Origin: Maratus speciosus
Taxonomy: Eukaryota > Arthropoda > Arachnida > Araneae > Salticidae
Direction of reading: 5' to 3'
DNA length: 64,000 nt
NCBI GenBank assembly: GCA_963932465.1
Contig: OZ010800.1
Location: forward strand, 94,166,807 to 94,230,806
Made by a program: the position numbers and the translations under genes. The first letter of the stretch is position 1. Every line of letters begins with the position of its first letter. A model generated the notes under the pieces. It ran no database searches. It was given only the letters and a program-made list of their open reading frames with translations, and was not told where the DNA came from. Below are positions 1 to 9,400 of the stretch, piece by piece.

Positions 1-3000
1 TATGTTTTGCAGGAATCACATCAAGATGTTTTTCATAAAATGAGGAATCAGACTTTTGTAACCGTCCTCGTAGCAACAGCAAAACATCATCTGACAACAT
101 AGGATTTAACTGTAGAAGATTCGATTCACTAGGGATACTTTTGTTACATTTCAAGTATTTTGTAACTTCGGGGAAACTTTTTTCCTGCACCAGCTTTAAC
201 CAAAAATTTTCAGCATGTAACATTTCCTCAGCTGATAATTCAGAAAATTTTCTTTTTTCTACCTTTAATTTTACATTAGAAATAAATCTAAATATCCATG
301 CAGTTACTCGATACAATTTCTTTAGGGAGCTATATTTTTCAAGATTAAAAATGGGAATTTCATCAGCTTTATTTGTTTGAACAACACAAGAAATGGTTGC
401 TGATTTTCGAGACTTCTCTTTAGAAACATCAGGTAATTGTGTAGCGATAATTTTAACGCTAGGGCACTGATCTTCGGGCAAGGAAAGAAATTCAGGAACA
501 TACATATTAGGGTTAGCATCAGGAAAAATATGCAATTGGAGATGCTCCTTTTCCATGATTAGGTTGCTAAAATAGTGTCGGGGAATTTTCAAGTGTGTGA
601 GATCAGGGATTTCTGAAAGCCAATTTTGCCAATTATTTTCTAGTTCACCAGAAACAAAAGGAGCAATAAATCCGGCTGAATCAAGGAACGTAGCTGCAAT
701 TTTCAAAACATTGCATTTAGAAGAATCATTATTTAAATTTTCTAACAAGGGTCGTAATTCTAGTGCAAAATTATCTTCTGTATTGTTCCAGATCAATCCT
801 AAAATTTTCAAGGAAGTATTTGGGGGTTCGAAACTCGAAACAGGAATGTTTTCATCATCTAAAACATTAGAATTCAAGTTAGGGACATGATACAAACATT
901 CGTTTAATGATAGAGAATCACCATATTTGGAAGAAGCATCATAGACTATGCGCATTTTTGTTGTAGTTTTGTCGTCACGGATAACAGGTCTGTCTGGCAT
1001 GTAATAGGAATTATTAGAATCTTTCTCGGTGCACAATTCTATTACACCCTCATTAAACTGCTCTAGCAAAATGGAGTTATATTCTTTAAATAAAGAATCG
1101 TTTTTCAAGAATTTATTTTCTAAACTAGAAAACCGCTTCTTTGCTACTTCAAGATTATTTCTAAGTAATTCGCGAGAATCTTTCCACAATAATTTTGCTT
1201 CATAACGCCCATTTACGAATTTTAGATTTTCTTTAAATTCTTTTATTACCTCATGATCGGTAATGTTCTTTTCATTGCTTTCAGCAATGCCAATTGATTC
1301 AAGATCCCAAAATGCTTTCAGTTGGGTATTTATATTTTCAACTGAAACACGCAAACAAGCTACTTCTTTTTTATTAGACTCTATTTGCCCTTGCACCGTA
1401 TGACCGAAAATAGTTTCTGCAACGTATAATTCTTTTGTCAATTTTCCCTCGATTCCCTTTAATATTTTCCACAAAAAGTCAGACCCTAGCAAAATATTTA
1501 TTTCCTGTTCAAGACCTGTATCAGCAGGCTTAAAGCCTCTTGTTCTCATTATGTCTAGAAGTTCTGGTTCTAATGTTTTCACAGAAGCTCCAGTTATATT
1601 ATCAACCACAAGAGCTTCGATATTTATCGAGTTAATAGGTTGCACAACACTGGATAATTCTAGAGCAACTACTTCATAACAAGATTCATAAGGGCGTCTC
1701 CGCCCAAAAGGATAAACTAATAAATTTTCTCTTCGCAATGGCTTCAATTTTAATTTTTGTACTAGAGATCTCTTCACGAAGCATTTTTCTGAACCACTGT
1801 CACATAAAACGCGAGCCAACAAGCATTCCTTACCAGCAGACACAGAAACTGTACAAGTCTGCAATAATGTAGATTTATTTTGTTTATATTTTTGTTCCGA
1901 CATCATAGATACAATTGCACCTTTCATTTCTTTTTCAGGATTTTCTTTTGCTGTTTCTTTAAAACAAAATAAAGTACTATGGGTAGTGTTACCACATTTG
2001 GAACAAGGGTTAATTTTTGTTCTACAATTAATTGATAAATGGGACTTGTAAAAGCATTTGTAACAGCGACCTTCTTTCTTTAATTTATATCGTTTCTGTT
2101 CATCAGTGAATTTCGAACAATTTAGTCCTACATGATCAGAAGACTTACAAAATATGCAAAACTGTTTTGTAGATGTATTTAAAGCAGCAGCTGAAGGTAT
2201 ATTTTTCTTTTGCGGAAAATTTTGATATTTACTTGAAGGATTTTCATATTTAGTTTTAGAATTTTCATAAGTCTTGGTTTGGGAATTGTTTACTAAATTA
2301 GTAGCTTCACGACATCTTAATTCCGTTTTAATAAAATTTATCAAATCGGTGACTTCACAGTCCTTATCGGGGTCACGTTTTCGATGGAAATCTAGTATCA
2401 AATTTTCGGGTAATAATCTCAGTAATAAGGGTAGTAATAAATGGCCATAGGAGCCTGATGTTACTCCTAACGCATCAAGATTTCTCATACTAGTTTCAAT
2501 ATTATCGTACAGCTTCCTTAAAGAAATAACATTGTTAGAGGATTTCACTGGTTCAAGATTTAGAATTTTATTCATGTAACAGTTTATGATATTTTCCCGC
2601 TTACCATACCTCTCTTCTAACAATTTTAAACAAGTAGAATAATTTTGATCTGTCAGTTCAAAACCAGATACAATATTATATGCAGGACCAGACAACAAAG
2701 ATTTGAGATATTGGAATTTTTCAATTTTTGATAACGATTCGTTTGAATCTATCGCACTAGTAAATAAATTAAAAAATTCTAAGAACTGGCTTGCATCACC
2801 AGAAAATTTTTCTATGTTAAGTTTAGGAAGCTTCACTGCCGAAACTGGTTTACTTCCGATTTTTGAATCGTTACTTGATTCTAGTACAACTTTTGGTTCA
2901 GTTTCGATTTTACATTTTTTAAGCCTCATCTTAATTTTAAATTTCAAACTGGATATTTTTTCAGAATATTCTTCTACCGATTTTAGTTCTTTTTCATATT

Positions 3001-3211
3001 CAGTTTTTTCCTGAATTAGCTCATCCATTTCGGAATCTAATTCCTTTAGTTGAGCTTCCTTTTCATTTACGAGCTCTAATGATTCCATTAATGAGTCGCA
3101 ATCAGTTTTATCAATATCAACAGATAATAATGTATCACATTTTGTGATTAATTTCGTAATGGCTGCACGAACAGTAGCTCTTTTACTTTTTAACTTATCA
3201 GGCTTATCCAT
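1..3211 (-). CDS. BEL/Pao retrotransposon gag-pol, 3'-truncated by window edge, RT core and RNase H deleted
   Basis: One uninterrupted minus-strand frame of about 1070 codons starts at the ATG at 3211-3209 and runs off the left edge. In order: a charged coiled-coil-like N-terminus (residues 1-100); a gag-like region typical of BEL/Pao (about 125-305, beginning LPKLNIEKFSGD); three cysteine/histidine knuckles (about 352-415, e.g. CIFCKSSDH and CSKCGNTTH); an aspartic protease with DSGS near 470 and LLGSDFLW further on; the N-terminal RT segment with MRIVYDASSK near 753; and a pre-integrase segment (AWIFRFISN near 970) leading to the integrase zinc-binding region at the edge. The RT palm with its YVDD-type site is absent between NECLYHVPNL and LKILGLIWN (junction near residue 780, about position 870). 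Most of RNase H is absent near residue 903 (about 503). Both losses keep the frame. The protein would process gag but could not reverse-transcribe. Family assignment is firm; the integrase lies outside the window. Confidence 0.88.
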   Translation of the reverse strand, partial: MDKPDKLKSKRATVRAAITKLITKCDTLLSVDIDKTDCDSLMESLELVNEKEAQLKELDSEMDELIQEKTEYEKELKSVEEYSEKISSLKFKIKMRLKKCKIETEPKVVLESSNDSKIGSKPVSAVKLPKLNIEKFSGDASQFLEFFNLFTSAIDSNESLSKIEKFQYLKSLLSGPAYNIVSGFELTDQNYSTCLKLLEERYGKRENIINCYMNKILNLEPVKSSNNVISLRKLYDNIETSMRNLDALGVTSGSYGHLLLPLLLRLLPENLILDFHRKRDPDKDCEVTDLINFIKTELRCREATNLVNNSQTKTYENSKTKYENPSSKYQNFPQKKNIPSAAALNTSTKQFCIFCKSSDHVGLNCSKFTDEQKRYKLKKEGRCYKCFYKSHLSINCRTKINPCSKCGNTTHSTLFCFKETAKENPEKEMKGAIVSMMSEQKYKQNKSTLLQTCTVSVSAGKECLLARVLCDSGSEKCFVKRSLVQKLKLKPLRRENLLVYPFGRRRPYESCYEVVALELSSVVQPINSINIEALVVDNITGASVKTLEPELLDIMRTRGFKPADTGLEQEINILLGSDFLWKILKGIEGKLTKELYVAETIFGHTVQGQIESNKKEVACLRVSVENINTQLKAFWDLESIGIAESNEKNITDHEVIKEFKENLKFVNGRYEAKLLWKDSRELLRNNLEVAKKRFSSLENKFLKNDSLFKEYNSILLEQFNEGVIELCTEKDSNNSYYMPDRPVIRDDKTTTKMRIVYDASSKYGDSLSLNECLYHVPNLNSNVLDDENIPVSSFEPPNTSLKILGLIWNNTEDNFALELRPLLENLNNDSSKCNVLKIAATFLDSAGFIAPFVSGELENNWQNWLSEIPDLTHLKIPRHYFSNLIMEKEHLQLHIFPDANPNMYVPEFLSLPEDQCPSVKIIATQLPDVSKEKSRKSATISCVVQTNKADEIPIFNLEKYSSLKKLYRVTAWIFRFISNVKLKVEKRKFSELSAEEMLHAENFWLKLVQEKSFPEVTKYLKCNKSIPSESNLLQLNPMLSDDVLLLLRGRLQKSDSSFYEKHLDVIPAKH

Positions 3212-3340
3212 GTTTAAATTTAAATTCAATGTTCAAAATAAATGATCATGAAAAATGTATATTTTCAAAAAATCAACAGTCATGCAGAATAATAAAGGTA
3301 TTTCTTACCTTTTTTCCCGGTTGTTGAGGCACCAAAAACT
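3212..3340 (-). promoter_or_regulatory. BEL/Pao 5' leader with candidate primer-binding site and splice-donor-like motif
   Basis: Read on the minus strand, the leader between the putative LTR and the gag ATG contains TGGTGCCTCAACAACCGGG (about 3334-3316). It begins with TGG, as a sequence complementary to a tRNA 3' CCA end should, so it is a candidate primer-binding site. It is followed by AAAAAGGTAAGAAA (about 3312-3299), a good splice-donor match. I cannot name the primer tRNA from sequence alone, and no matching acceptor is assigned. Confidence 0.4.
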
Positions 3341-3977
3341 TGAAGAATTTCAAGTTATTCCACAATTAAATCACAGTTCACGAAATTGTTATAGGGAGAG
3401 CATTATTATAAGAAGTCAAGATTCCATTTAAATCATATTAAAGTCATCATATTTCACAACAGAAAATAGCGTTGGTGTTTTCAGTATAAATCCAAGTCAA
3501 GCACAGGATAATTAAAAACTTTGTATATTTACACTATTAAATATTTACAGTATGTACAATGAAAACATTTGGATACTATTTCTTTAAAAACATGTAAATA
3601 TTCCACACTGGGAATTTTAGATAATTTCTTTTATATGTTCAAGAATATTTATTTCTCCCTTTTCGGAAGATCAAGAAATACACAGCCAGCATGCTGCTTT
3701 CGAGATTCACATTCAAACTGAAGTAAAAACAAGAGAAATGCTTTTTAAACAATTAATACTTCAGAAACTATTTCTTCTAATAGAAGACCACGATAAAAAA
3801 CCTATACGCAGCATATTTTTCTGCTGCGTTCAAGATTCACATTCACAAAACTAACTAAAAAAGGAACAAGAAAGAAAAAAGTTTTTAAATATCAATTCTC
3901 TCAAACGTCACGTGATCCTTCGCGGCGCCCGCCTGGCTAAGAGAGGCCCGCGAGAGAAGGTTGCAAAATATTCCACA
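3341..3977 (-). repeat. putative 5' LTR of the BEL/Pao element
   Basis: On the minus strand this segment starts TGTGGAATATTTTGCAACC and ends ATTCTTCA, the TG...CA ends expected of an LTR, and lies directly upstream of the candidate primer-binding site. It contains a short GC-rich patch (about 3905-3960, with CACGTGA) followed by an AT-rich TATA-like stretch, compatible with a promoter. Two imperfect internal repeats around GATTCACATTCA (about 3707 and 3833) are visible. The partner LTR is outside the window, so the boundaries are inferred. Confidence 0.45.
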
Positions 3978-3979
3978 GA

Positions 3980-4133
3980 TTTTAGTTTGAATGTTTTTAA
4001 AGTTTGCTGTTTTTAAAGTATGTTGTTTTTAAAGTTAGTTGTTTTTAGTTATTTTGTAGTTGTCATTTGGTTTAGTTTATTTATTGTTGGATCAGTTCCG
4101 TAGTTTCGAATTTTTGGTTTGGTTTTTGGATAT
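3980..4133 (+). repeat. left pseudo-LTR of the Penelope-like element
   Basis: This segment matches 7755-7908 at 153 of 154 positions (one G/A difference in GTTTTTAGTTATT versus GTTTTTAATTATT). It opens with three or four imperfect copies of a unit built on GTTTTTAAAGT. It begins only three bases after the inferred end of the BEL/Pao LTR. Confidence 0.85.
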
Positions 4134-4842
4134 TTTTGATCTGTGAAGTAAGATGGCGAGTCTACTACTTTTGCGGGTCATGTTAAGTATATATTTTGGC
4201 GACAGTTATGAGTTGGTTGGATTTGAGTATAGGCGAATCATCGGGCATGTGTCGGGTTTGCTTGTACTTAGTATATATGATTTTGGGAGCTTCGGTTCGT
4301 AATGATTGTTCGTGTAAAATTTAATAATTGTTTTTGTGTTGTAAGTTATATATGTTATGTTTATAGTTGTTTAAAATGTTTATTTTTATCTTGTATTTTC
4401 GGCCTGCTTTAGTTGTCTCCCTTCTAGCAATTTGTAGATTTGGAGTGGACATTTTGGTGGAAATGGCGCTGTACGGTAAAATGGCTATTGTATTGTTTGA
4501 TATAAAGCGTTTGTTTGTAGGTAATGGGTGTGAAGTTTCATGGTTAAAAACATTTTTTTCACGAATTTAAAAACATTATGAAAATGAAAAATATTAATGA
4601 AAATGGTACCGGCAAGATATGGTTTTATAAAAAGACCGTAGTGCCCGGTCGGCTCCCAATTGTATGGTAGGGGGTGGATCGTTAGACTGCGACCATGACT
4701 TAGGCTCTAAAGTTGGTTATAGTGGCGAAGAGTGTAATGATGATTGTTGTTGCTACGGGGAGACACGAAGTAAGGTTAATGTTTATATAAAAAAAAAAAA
4801 AAAAAAAAATTTAAGATAGGTGAAAAATATATTAAAAAATGT
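4134..4842 (+). other. leader of the Penelope-like element
   Basis: This region between the left repeat and the first coding frame holds no convincing gene. It is richer in G and T than its surroundings, like the rest of the element's non-coding part, and contains an A-run at about 4789-4809. A 67-codon open frame at 4367-4570 has no recognisable domain and I do not call it. Confidence 0.6.
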
Positions 4843-5529
4843 ATGTTGAATTGTTCTTTGAAAAATGATAGTCCCAATTACACTGACTATGGAAGTTTGA
4901 GATATAAAACAAGTATTTTCTATAACAGTAACGTGGCCCAATATTTAAAAAAATTAAAAAATGGTGGTAGAGGTGAGAAGAACATAGTCAAATATAAAAC
5001 CAAATGTTTTTATAACAAAAAACTAAAGGGTGAAGATGGTCTGGGCGAACTGAATTTAAAAACTTGTACAGATAAACGTTGTAAAGTGTGTGTATGTGCC
5101 GGGGGTTTAGTAGAGGTTAATGATAATGGAGAGTATTTAAAATTCTGCAAGGTTTATAACTGTGTCTACAGACTGAGATGTAGAGTTTGTAATATGTCGT
5201 ACATAGGACAAACTTCAACTCCTTTGAATATAAGAATTAACAACCATAAGACAGACATAAGAAAACAAAAAAGTGGTAAGGAGGAACAAGAAATTGAGAT
5301 TACACATTTTGATAGGCATGTAATTGATAATATTGAGATTTCTATTTTGAAAATTGTTCCTAATAAAACTGAAAGATTAATCAGTGAAAGAAATATGATG
5401 GTAAAGTATGGTACGGTATACCCATATGGAATGAATGTAAAGTTCGATCAAAGTAATGTAATAAGGAATTTTAGAGAAAAATTATTTGATGTCTCAATCT
5501 ATGAAAGGACAAAACATAATGGATTATGA
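4843..5529 (+). pseudogene. GIY-YIG endonuclease part of the Penelope-like element (frame 1)
   Basis: This 228-residue frame encodes the endonuclease thought to nick target DNA for retrotransposition. The core is VYRLRCRVCNMSYIGQT (residues 108-124), giving the two tyrosine motifs of the GIY-YIG fold (Tyr109, Tyr120-Ile-Gly), followed by Arg131, His135, Glu182 and PYGMN (194-198), the usual arginine, glutamate and asparagine positions. Cysteines at 113 and 116 with histidines at 135 and 155/159 could form the CCHH zinc site reported for permuted-domain elements. A further cluster, CTDKRCKVC (75-83), lies upstream. The frame is open upstream to about 4780, so the ATG at 4843 is only the first methionine. 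It ends at TGA 5527-5529, while coding continues in the +1 frame from the overlapping segment at 5486. A one-base insertion in the overlap is the simplest explanation. Confidence 0.8.
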
Positions 5530-6328
5530 CAGGGATAAAAATCATAGGACAAATGTTGAATTAAAGAAATTAAAATGTTGCAAGGATGTCGAAAAAGTTA
5601 TCGAAAATTACAACTCAAACGATAACGAATCAGTAATTAAAAACATTATATTTAATGTCAAAAAGAAAATGATACCAGAACTTTTGAGGAATTTGCATAA
5701 AAAAACGGGTAACAACAATATTGACATGGCTCTAGATCTATTGAGATTTAGAATAAGAAAACAAAATTTAGATAGTTATGTAAAGAGCATGTATAAAAAA
5801 GATGCCGAAAATAACAAAATATACCGTGTCTTGGATTACATGGGGTCACATCTAAAAGGGGTTAACATTAATAAAGTTTTAAATAAGTATAATAGACTGC
5901 TGCCGGATAAAAATATAGAGATTTTTAAGGCTTTTAAATATGTTAAACCGATGGGCAGACTCATATATAATTATAACGACTATGCAAAGGATTTGAAAAA
6001 AAGTATCGATAATAGTGTTTGCTATTGTCACGAAGTGAAATTCAACGAATATATAAATCCAACATACGGACACATATTAACGGGTAGTTTGGATATTGTA
6101 CATAATAAGAATTTGAGTGAAATCATGAAATACGGAACGAGTTACAGGATTAAGAGAGTATTAACAAGAAATATGGCAAAAAACCGCTTGAATATGAACT
6201 TAGATATTTTTATTCAAAAATTAGTTTATAAATACAATTTGCCAGCTAGCGTTTTCGAGGAATGGAAGTATCATATTTTAAAAGATTTCTGTAGAAATTT
6301 TGGGAGTAACTCTGAGGGGGTTTCGTAA
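5486..6328 (+). pseudogene. Penelope-like RT, N-terminal part (frame 2)
   Basis: This 280-codon frame overlaps the end of the endonuclease frame by 44 bases. Its C-terminal half carries the pattern that precedes the RT fingers in Penelope-like elements: GHILTGSLDIV (residues 195-205), then SEIMKYGTSYR (211-221). A CYCH patch lies at 179-182. The N-terminal half is lysine-rich linker without a recognisable domain. The methionine at 5486 is probably not a real start, because the segment looks like the continuation of the upstream frame. The frame ends at TAA 6326-6328, just after a run of five G (6316-6320). The RT continues in frame 1 directly after that run, so loss of one G, or a -1 slip there, separates the two parts. 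Confidence 0.75.
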
Positions 6329-7527
6329 AGTATTATAAGGATTTGAAAGAATCTATAACAGAATTGCAGAATAAATTTATAATTACGTATATAGATAAAG
6401 CTAACAAAAATTGCGCAATTATTTGTAAAACCTTATATGGTAAATTACTCAGGGAGGCTTATGGTAATGAAATAAACTATGAAATTGTCAAATCAAAGAA
6501 ACAAGTTATTAGTAATAGAGTAAAAGCATATTATAAAAAAATTAAAATAAAGCAAAATAGTACTAGCTTTCCATATTTGGTAATGGTTCCAAAGTTTCAT
6601 AAAGATCCGGTTGCTTTTAGATCTATTACATGTGGGTTCGGCTCATATTTGGAAAATTGTAATAAAAAATTGTTGAAATTATTAAAAGAGATTTTTGATG
6701 AAGTAATGAAAGATAAACCGGCTTGTATAATAAAAAACAGCTTTGAGTTAATTAAACATTTAAATCTAATGAAAAACATTTCAAGTTTAACAGCGTATGA
6801 TTTTGAAGATTTGTATAATAGTATAGATTTGGACAATCTTAAAATAAAAATTATGGAGTTTTTTAGTAAATATAATTCCTCAACTATCGGACAGGAATGG
6901 TTTACTAATTTGTTTAACTTTGTAGTGAGTGAGAACTACTTATATGACGGGAAAATTGTTTACAAACAAGTTAGAGGTATTCCAATGGGGGGATGTTGTA
7001 GTTCGATTTTAGCCGATATCTACTTATATATGTATGAGGAACAAATTTATATAAATGAGGATATGAAGTGCTTTCGTTACATTGATGACGTTTTAATAGT
7101 CAGATGCAATGATGTGAAAAAAGAAAATTTTGATTGCTATCCTAAAGGTTTAAATTTGAAATTGGAGTCAAAAAGTAAAAACATGGTCAACTATTTAGAC
7201 ATTAATATCGAGATAAAAAATGGTGAGATAAAAACAGATATATATGATAAACGAAAAAGCCTTAACTTTGAAACTATAAAAATCTTAAATTTTGGATCAA
7301 ATGTGCATATCTCAATATATAGAAATATTTTTATTAACGGGTCAAACCGTATAGATAGATTGACATCAAATACTGGGGAAAAAATTGAAGAACTTTACAA
7401 TTGGTATATTCTGGCATTGCACCATGGCTATCCTGAGAGATTTTTGAAGAGTCTGCTACGAAATTTCGTAAAGTGTAAGACTTATCGCAGAGATTTAGAG
7501 GTAATGTGGATGCGAAGAGAGGAGTAA
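6316..7527 (+). pseudogene. Penelope-like RT, catalytic part (frame 1)
   Basis: This frame, open from 6316 after a TGA, encodes the RT palm and thumb. Counted from the TTG at 6343, the motifs are PKFHK (83-87) with FRSI (92-95), DFEDLYNSI (153-161) carrying the first catalytic aspartate, RGIPMGG (211-217), LADIYL (223-228), YIDD (246-249) with the catalytic aspartate pair, and YLDINI (284-289). All are in the order and form of Penelope-like RTs, which are related to telomerase RT. No GIY-YIG follows the thumb; the protein stops at TAA 7525-7527 after about 395 residues, which confirms the permuted order. The catalytic residues are intact, so the copy is broken only by the frame changes upstream. 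There is no independent methionine start near 6316. Confidence 0.88.
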
Positions 7528-7754
7528 CCGTGGCTTTGACTGTTCAGGGTTTGCGTGCACGATTGTTTGGGGTTTCATGTTCAGTTGTTGGTTTTCGATG
7601 GGTCTAGGCAGCTTATTCGATTTGTTAGTTTTTTTTCTTTTTGGTCTTGACAGGTTGTTTGGGGAGCGTTGTGCACATAAAAACTGGTTTTAACCCCGCA
7701 GTTGCATGTCGCAAGTGCATGCCGGCCTGTCTCCATGGATTCAATTTCTTCTGG
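7528..7754 (+). other. 3' untranslated part of the Penelope-like element
   Basis: No coding sequence is seen here. The segment is G/T-rich like the leader. It contains a small potential hairpin around GCATGTCGCAAGTGCATGC (about 7704-7722), which pairs GCATG with CATGC. Nothing resembling a hammerhead core was found. Confidence 0.5.
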
Positions 7755-7908
7755 TTTTAGTTTGAATGTTTTTAAAGTTTGCTGTTTTTAAAGTATGTTG
7801 TTTTTAAAGTTAGTTGTTTTTAATTATTTTGTAGTTGTCATTTGGTTTAGTTTATTTATTGTTGGATCAGTTCCGTAGTTTCGAATTTTTGGTTTGGTTT
7901 TTGGATAT
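7755..7908 (+). repeat. right pseudo-LTR of the Penelope-like element
   Basis: This is the second copy of the 154-bp repeat (one mismatch to 3980-4133). It stops at GGATAT and merges without spacer into an AT, then ATT, microsatellite, whereas the left copy continues into the element leader. This fits a partial second copy truncated at, or inserted into, a simple repeat. Confidence 0.85.
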
Positions 7909-7946
7909 ATATATATATATATTATTATTATTATTATTATTTTTAT

Positions 7947-7979
<33 letters not shown>

Positions 7980-7984
7980 TTTTA

Positions 7985-8022
<38 letters not shown>

Positions 8023-8165
8023 TTTATTTTTATTTTTATTATTATTGTTATTATTATTTTTATTATTATTGTTATTATTATTATTATTATTATTTTTATT
8101 TTTATTTTTATTTTTATTATTTTTATTTTTATTTTTATTATTTTTATTTTTATTTTTATATTTTA
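7905..8165. repeat. compound microsatellite (TA)n, (TTA)n, (TTTTTA)n
   Basis: A short TA run passes into TTA and TTTTTA units over about 260 bp. It produces long low-complexity open frames of Leu/Phe/Ile on one strand and Asn/Lys on the other, which are not genes. It abuts the truncated right repeat of the Penelope-like element. Confidence 0.95.
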
Positions 8166-9192
8166 CTTTTAGTTTTACTTTTGATTTTTTTGAGCTTATA
8201 TATATGACCATTATCAAGCAGGACGGTCGTTCTGCCAAGCCAAGCTGTAAAAAAAATGTTAACCCCGCCAAACAAACAAACGCCAAGAACCTAAATTGAG
8301 AACAGCGTAAATGCTTATTATACTGAAGACAACTTCTCCATGTTAAATCGACAAAACGTGCAAGCGTAAAATTTCCAATATTAAAAAAAAAAATCATCGC
8401 GGAAAAATAAAACGGATACTAGACGAATCTAATGAAGAAATTCTTCAATTTGAAATCAAATCCATCATCATAATTTAAATATACACAGATATATAATTTT
8501 TTAAAAAACAGTTGATATACTCAAAATGATCATTTATTTTTCTTCGTCACAACTTTAATTCAATTAAGATAGAGACCTACATAATGGACAGAAAAGAGTA
8601 AGGATTACATTTTTGGACAGATATTTACTCATTCTACGTGCTTTTATATAATTCAGTTTAAAAAAAAAATAATAAAATTTCTATTCTTAAAAACAAAAAT
8701 AAACCTGTTAATTAATTCTTAAATTAACAAATTATCTCAAACAGCGATAAAACAGCCAAATAACAGGTAACTATCTACATTATAATAGCACAAATCATAT
8801 ACGGTAAGACCACTTCAAATATAATATACCATTTAATATAATTTAATATACCTTATGATTATTGTTTTAAAAACAAAATTGGATAAAAGGTATATTTTTA
8901 GAAAGATCTTTAAAATATAATTAATTTTTGAGCGAAGCAGTACTTTCTAAAATGTATGCATTAAGAGTTATTGGCATTTAAAGTTTCATTTCTAATGTAA
9001 ACAAAACCTTTGAAGAGGAATCGAGTTGAATGTGATATATATATATATATATATATACATATATATATGAGTTACTTCGTTCGCGAGCTGAGAGACAAAT
9101 CTGAAAATATATTTGACGTCACTTTTCTCTGAATGAAATTCGTTTTTAGCGTGAAATGTTTGTCTGTTTCTAGACCGTAATCTGCGAAACTA
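8166..9192. other. AT-rich interval without a gene
   Basis: Nothing coding is recognised. A small inverted repeat around GCAGGACGGTCGTTCTGC lies at about 8219-8236, and a TA microsatellite at about 9034-9068. Confidence 0.6.
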
Positions 9193-9400
9193 CATTCATA
9201 AAAATCTGCAGCTTTAGCTACATAGTCACTCCACCGCTTTTATAGAATATCTGTATTCTGGCCACCGAGAATGCTCCACAGCATAATCAAGATTTCTATA
9301 AAAGCGGTGGAGTGACTATGCAGCAAATGCTACAAATTTTTAATAGTATATAAAAGCGGCGGATTGACTATGCAGCAAACGCTACAGATTTTTAACAGTG
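9193..9400. mobile_element. palindromic MITE, family 1 (TA target), copy a
   Basis: The ends are CATTCATAAAAATCTGCAG on the left and the complement-matching CAGATTTTTAACAGTG on the right, flanked by TA on both sides (9191-9192, 9401-9402). The arms hold the palindromic motif ATAGTCACTCCACCGCTTTTATAG and its inverse. The right arm is duplicated in tandem (9295-9348 and 9349-9400). There is no coding capacity. TA duplication is typical of Tc1/mariner-like elements but not proof. Confidence 0.72.

Larger units (their letters stand above)
3980..7908 (+). mobile_element. Penelope-like retroelement with permuted domains (N-terminal GIY-YIG; Naiad/Chlamys-like)
   Basis: The element consists of a 154-bp direct repeat (3980-4133), a long leader (4134-4842), a coding part in three frames (4843-7527), a 3' untranslated part (7528-7754) and a second copy of the repeat (7755-7908). 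The endonuclease comes before the reverse transcriptase, the reverse of canonical Penelope elements, in which GIY-YIG is C-terminal. Permuted order is the known hallmark of the Naiad/Chlamys clade. The flanking repeats behave like the pseudo-LTRs that these elements form through partial tandem copies. The two frame breaks mean that this copy is probably inactive, although the repeats are almost identical. I looked for a hammerhead ribozyme core in and beside the repeats and did not see one. Confidence 0.82.

Noticed and set aside
322..3014. Short open frames at 141-380, 597-890 and 2703-3014 (plus) and 322-519 (minus, other frame)
   Set aside because: They are shadows of the long minus-strand BEL/Pao frame.
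3905..3965. GC-rich patch as a host CpG-island promoter
   Set aside because: It sits inside the putative LTR and is too short; a retrotransposon promoter is simpler.
5527..6315. UGA codons in the Penelope-like element read as selenocysteine
   Set aside because: The UGA at 5527 is followed two codons later by TAA in the same frame, and the UGA at 6313 lies outside the coding frame used at that point.
4134..7754. Hammerhead ribozyme near the Penelope-like repeats
   Set aside because: Such ribozymes are known in this class, but I found no CTGANGA plus GAAA core on either strand beside the repeats.
7835..8397. Long open frames (154 and 92 codons plus, 176 codons minus)
   Set aside because: They translate the TA/TTA/TTTTTA microsatellite into Leu/Phe/Ile or Asn/Lys runs.
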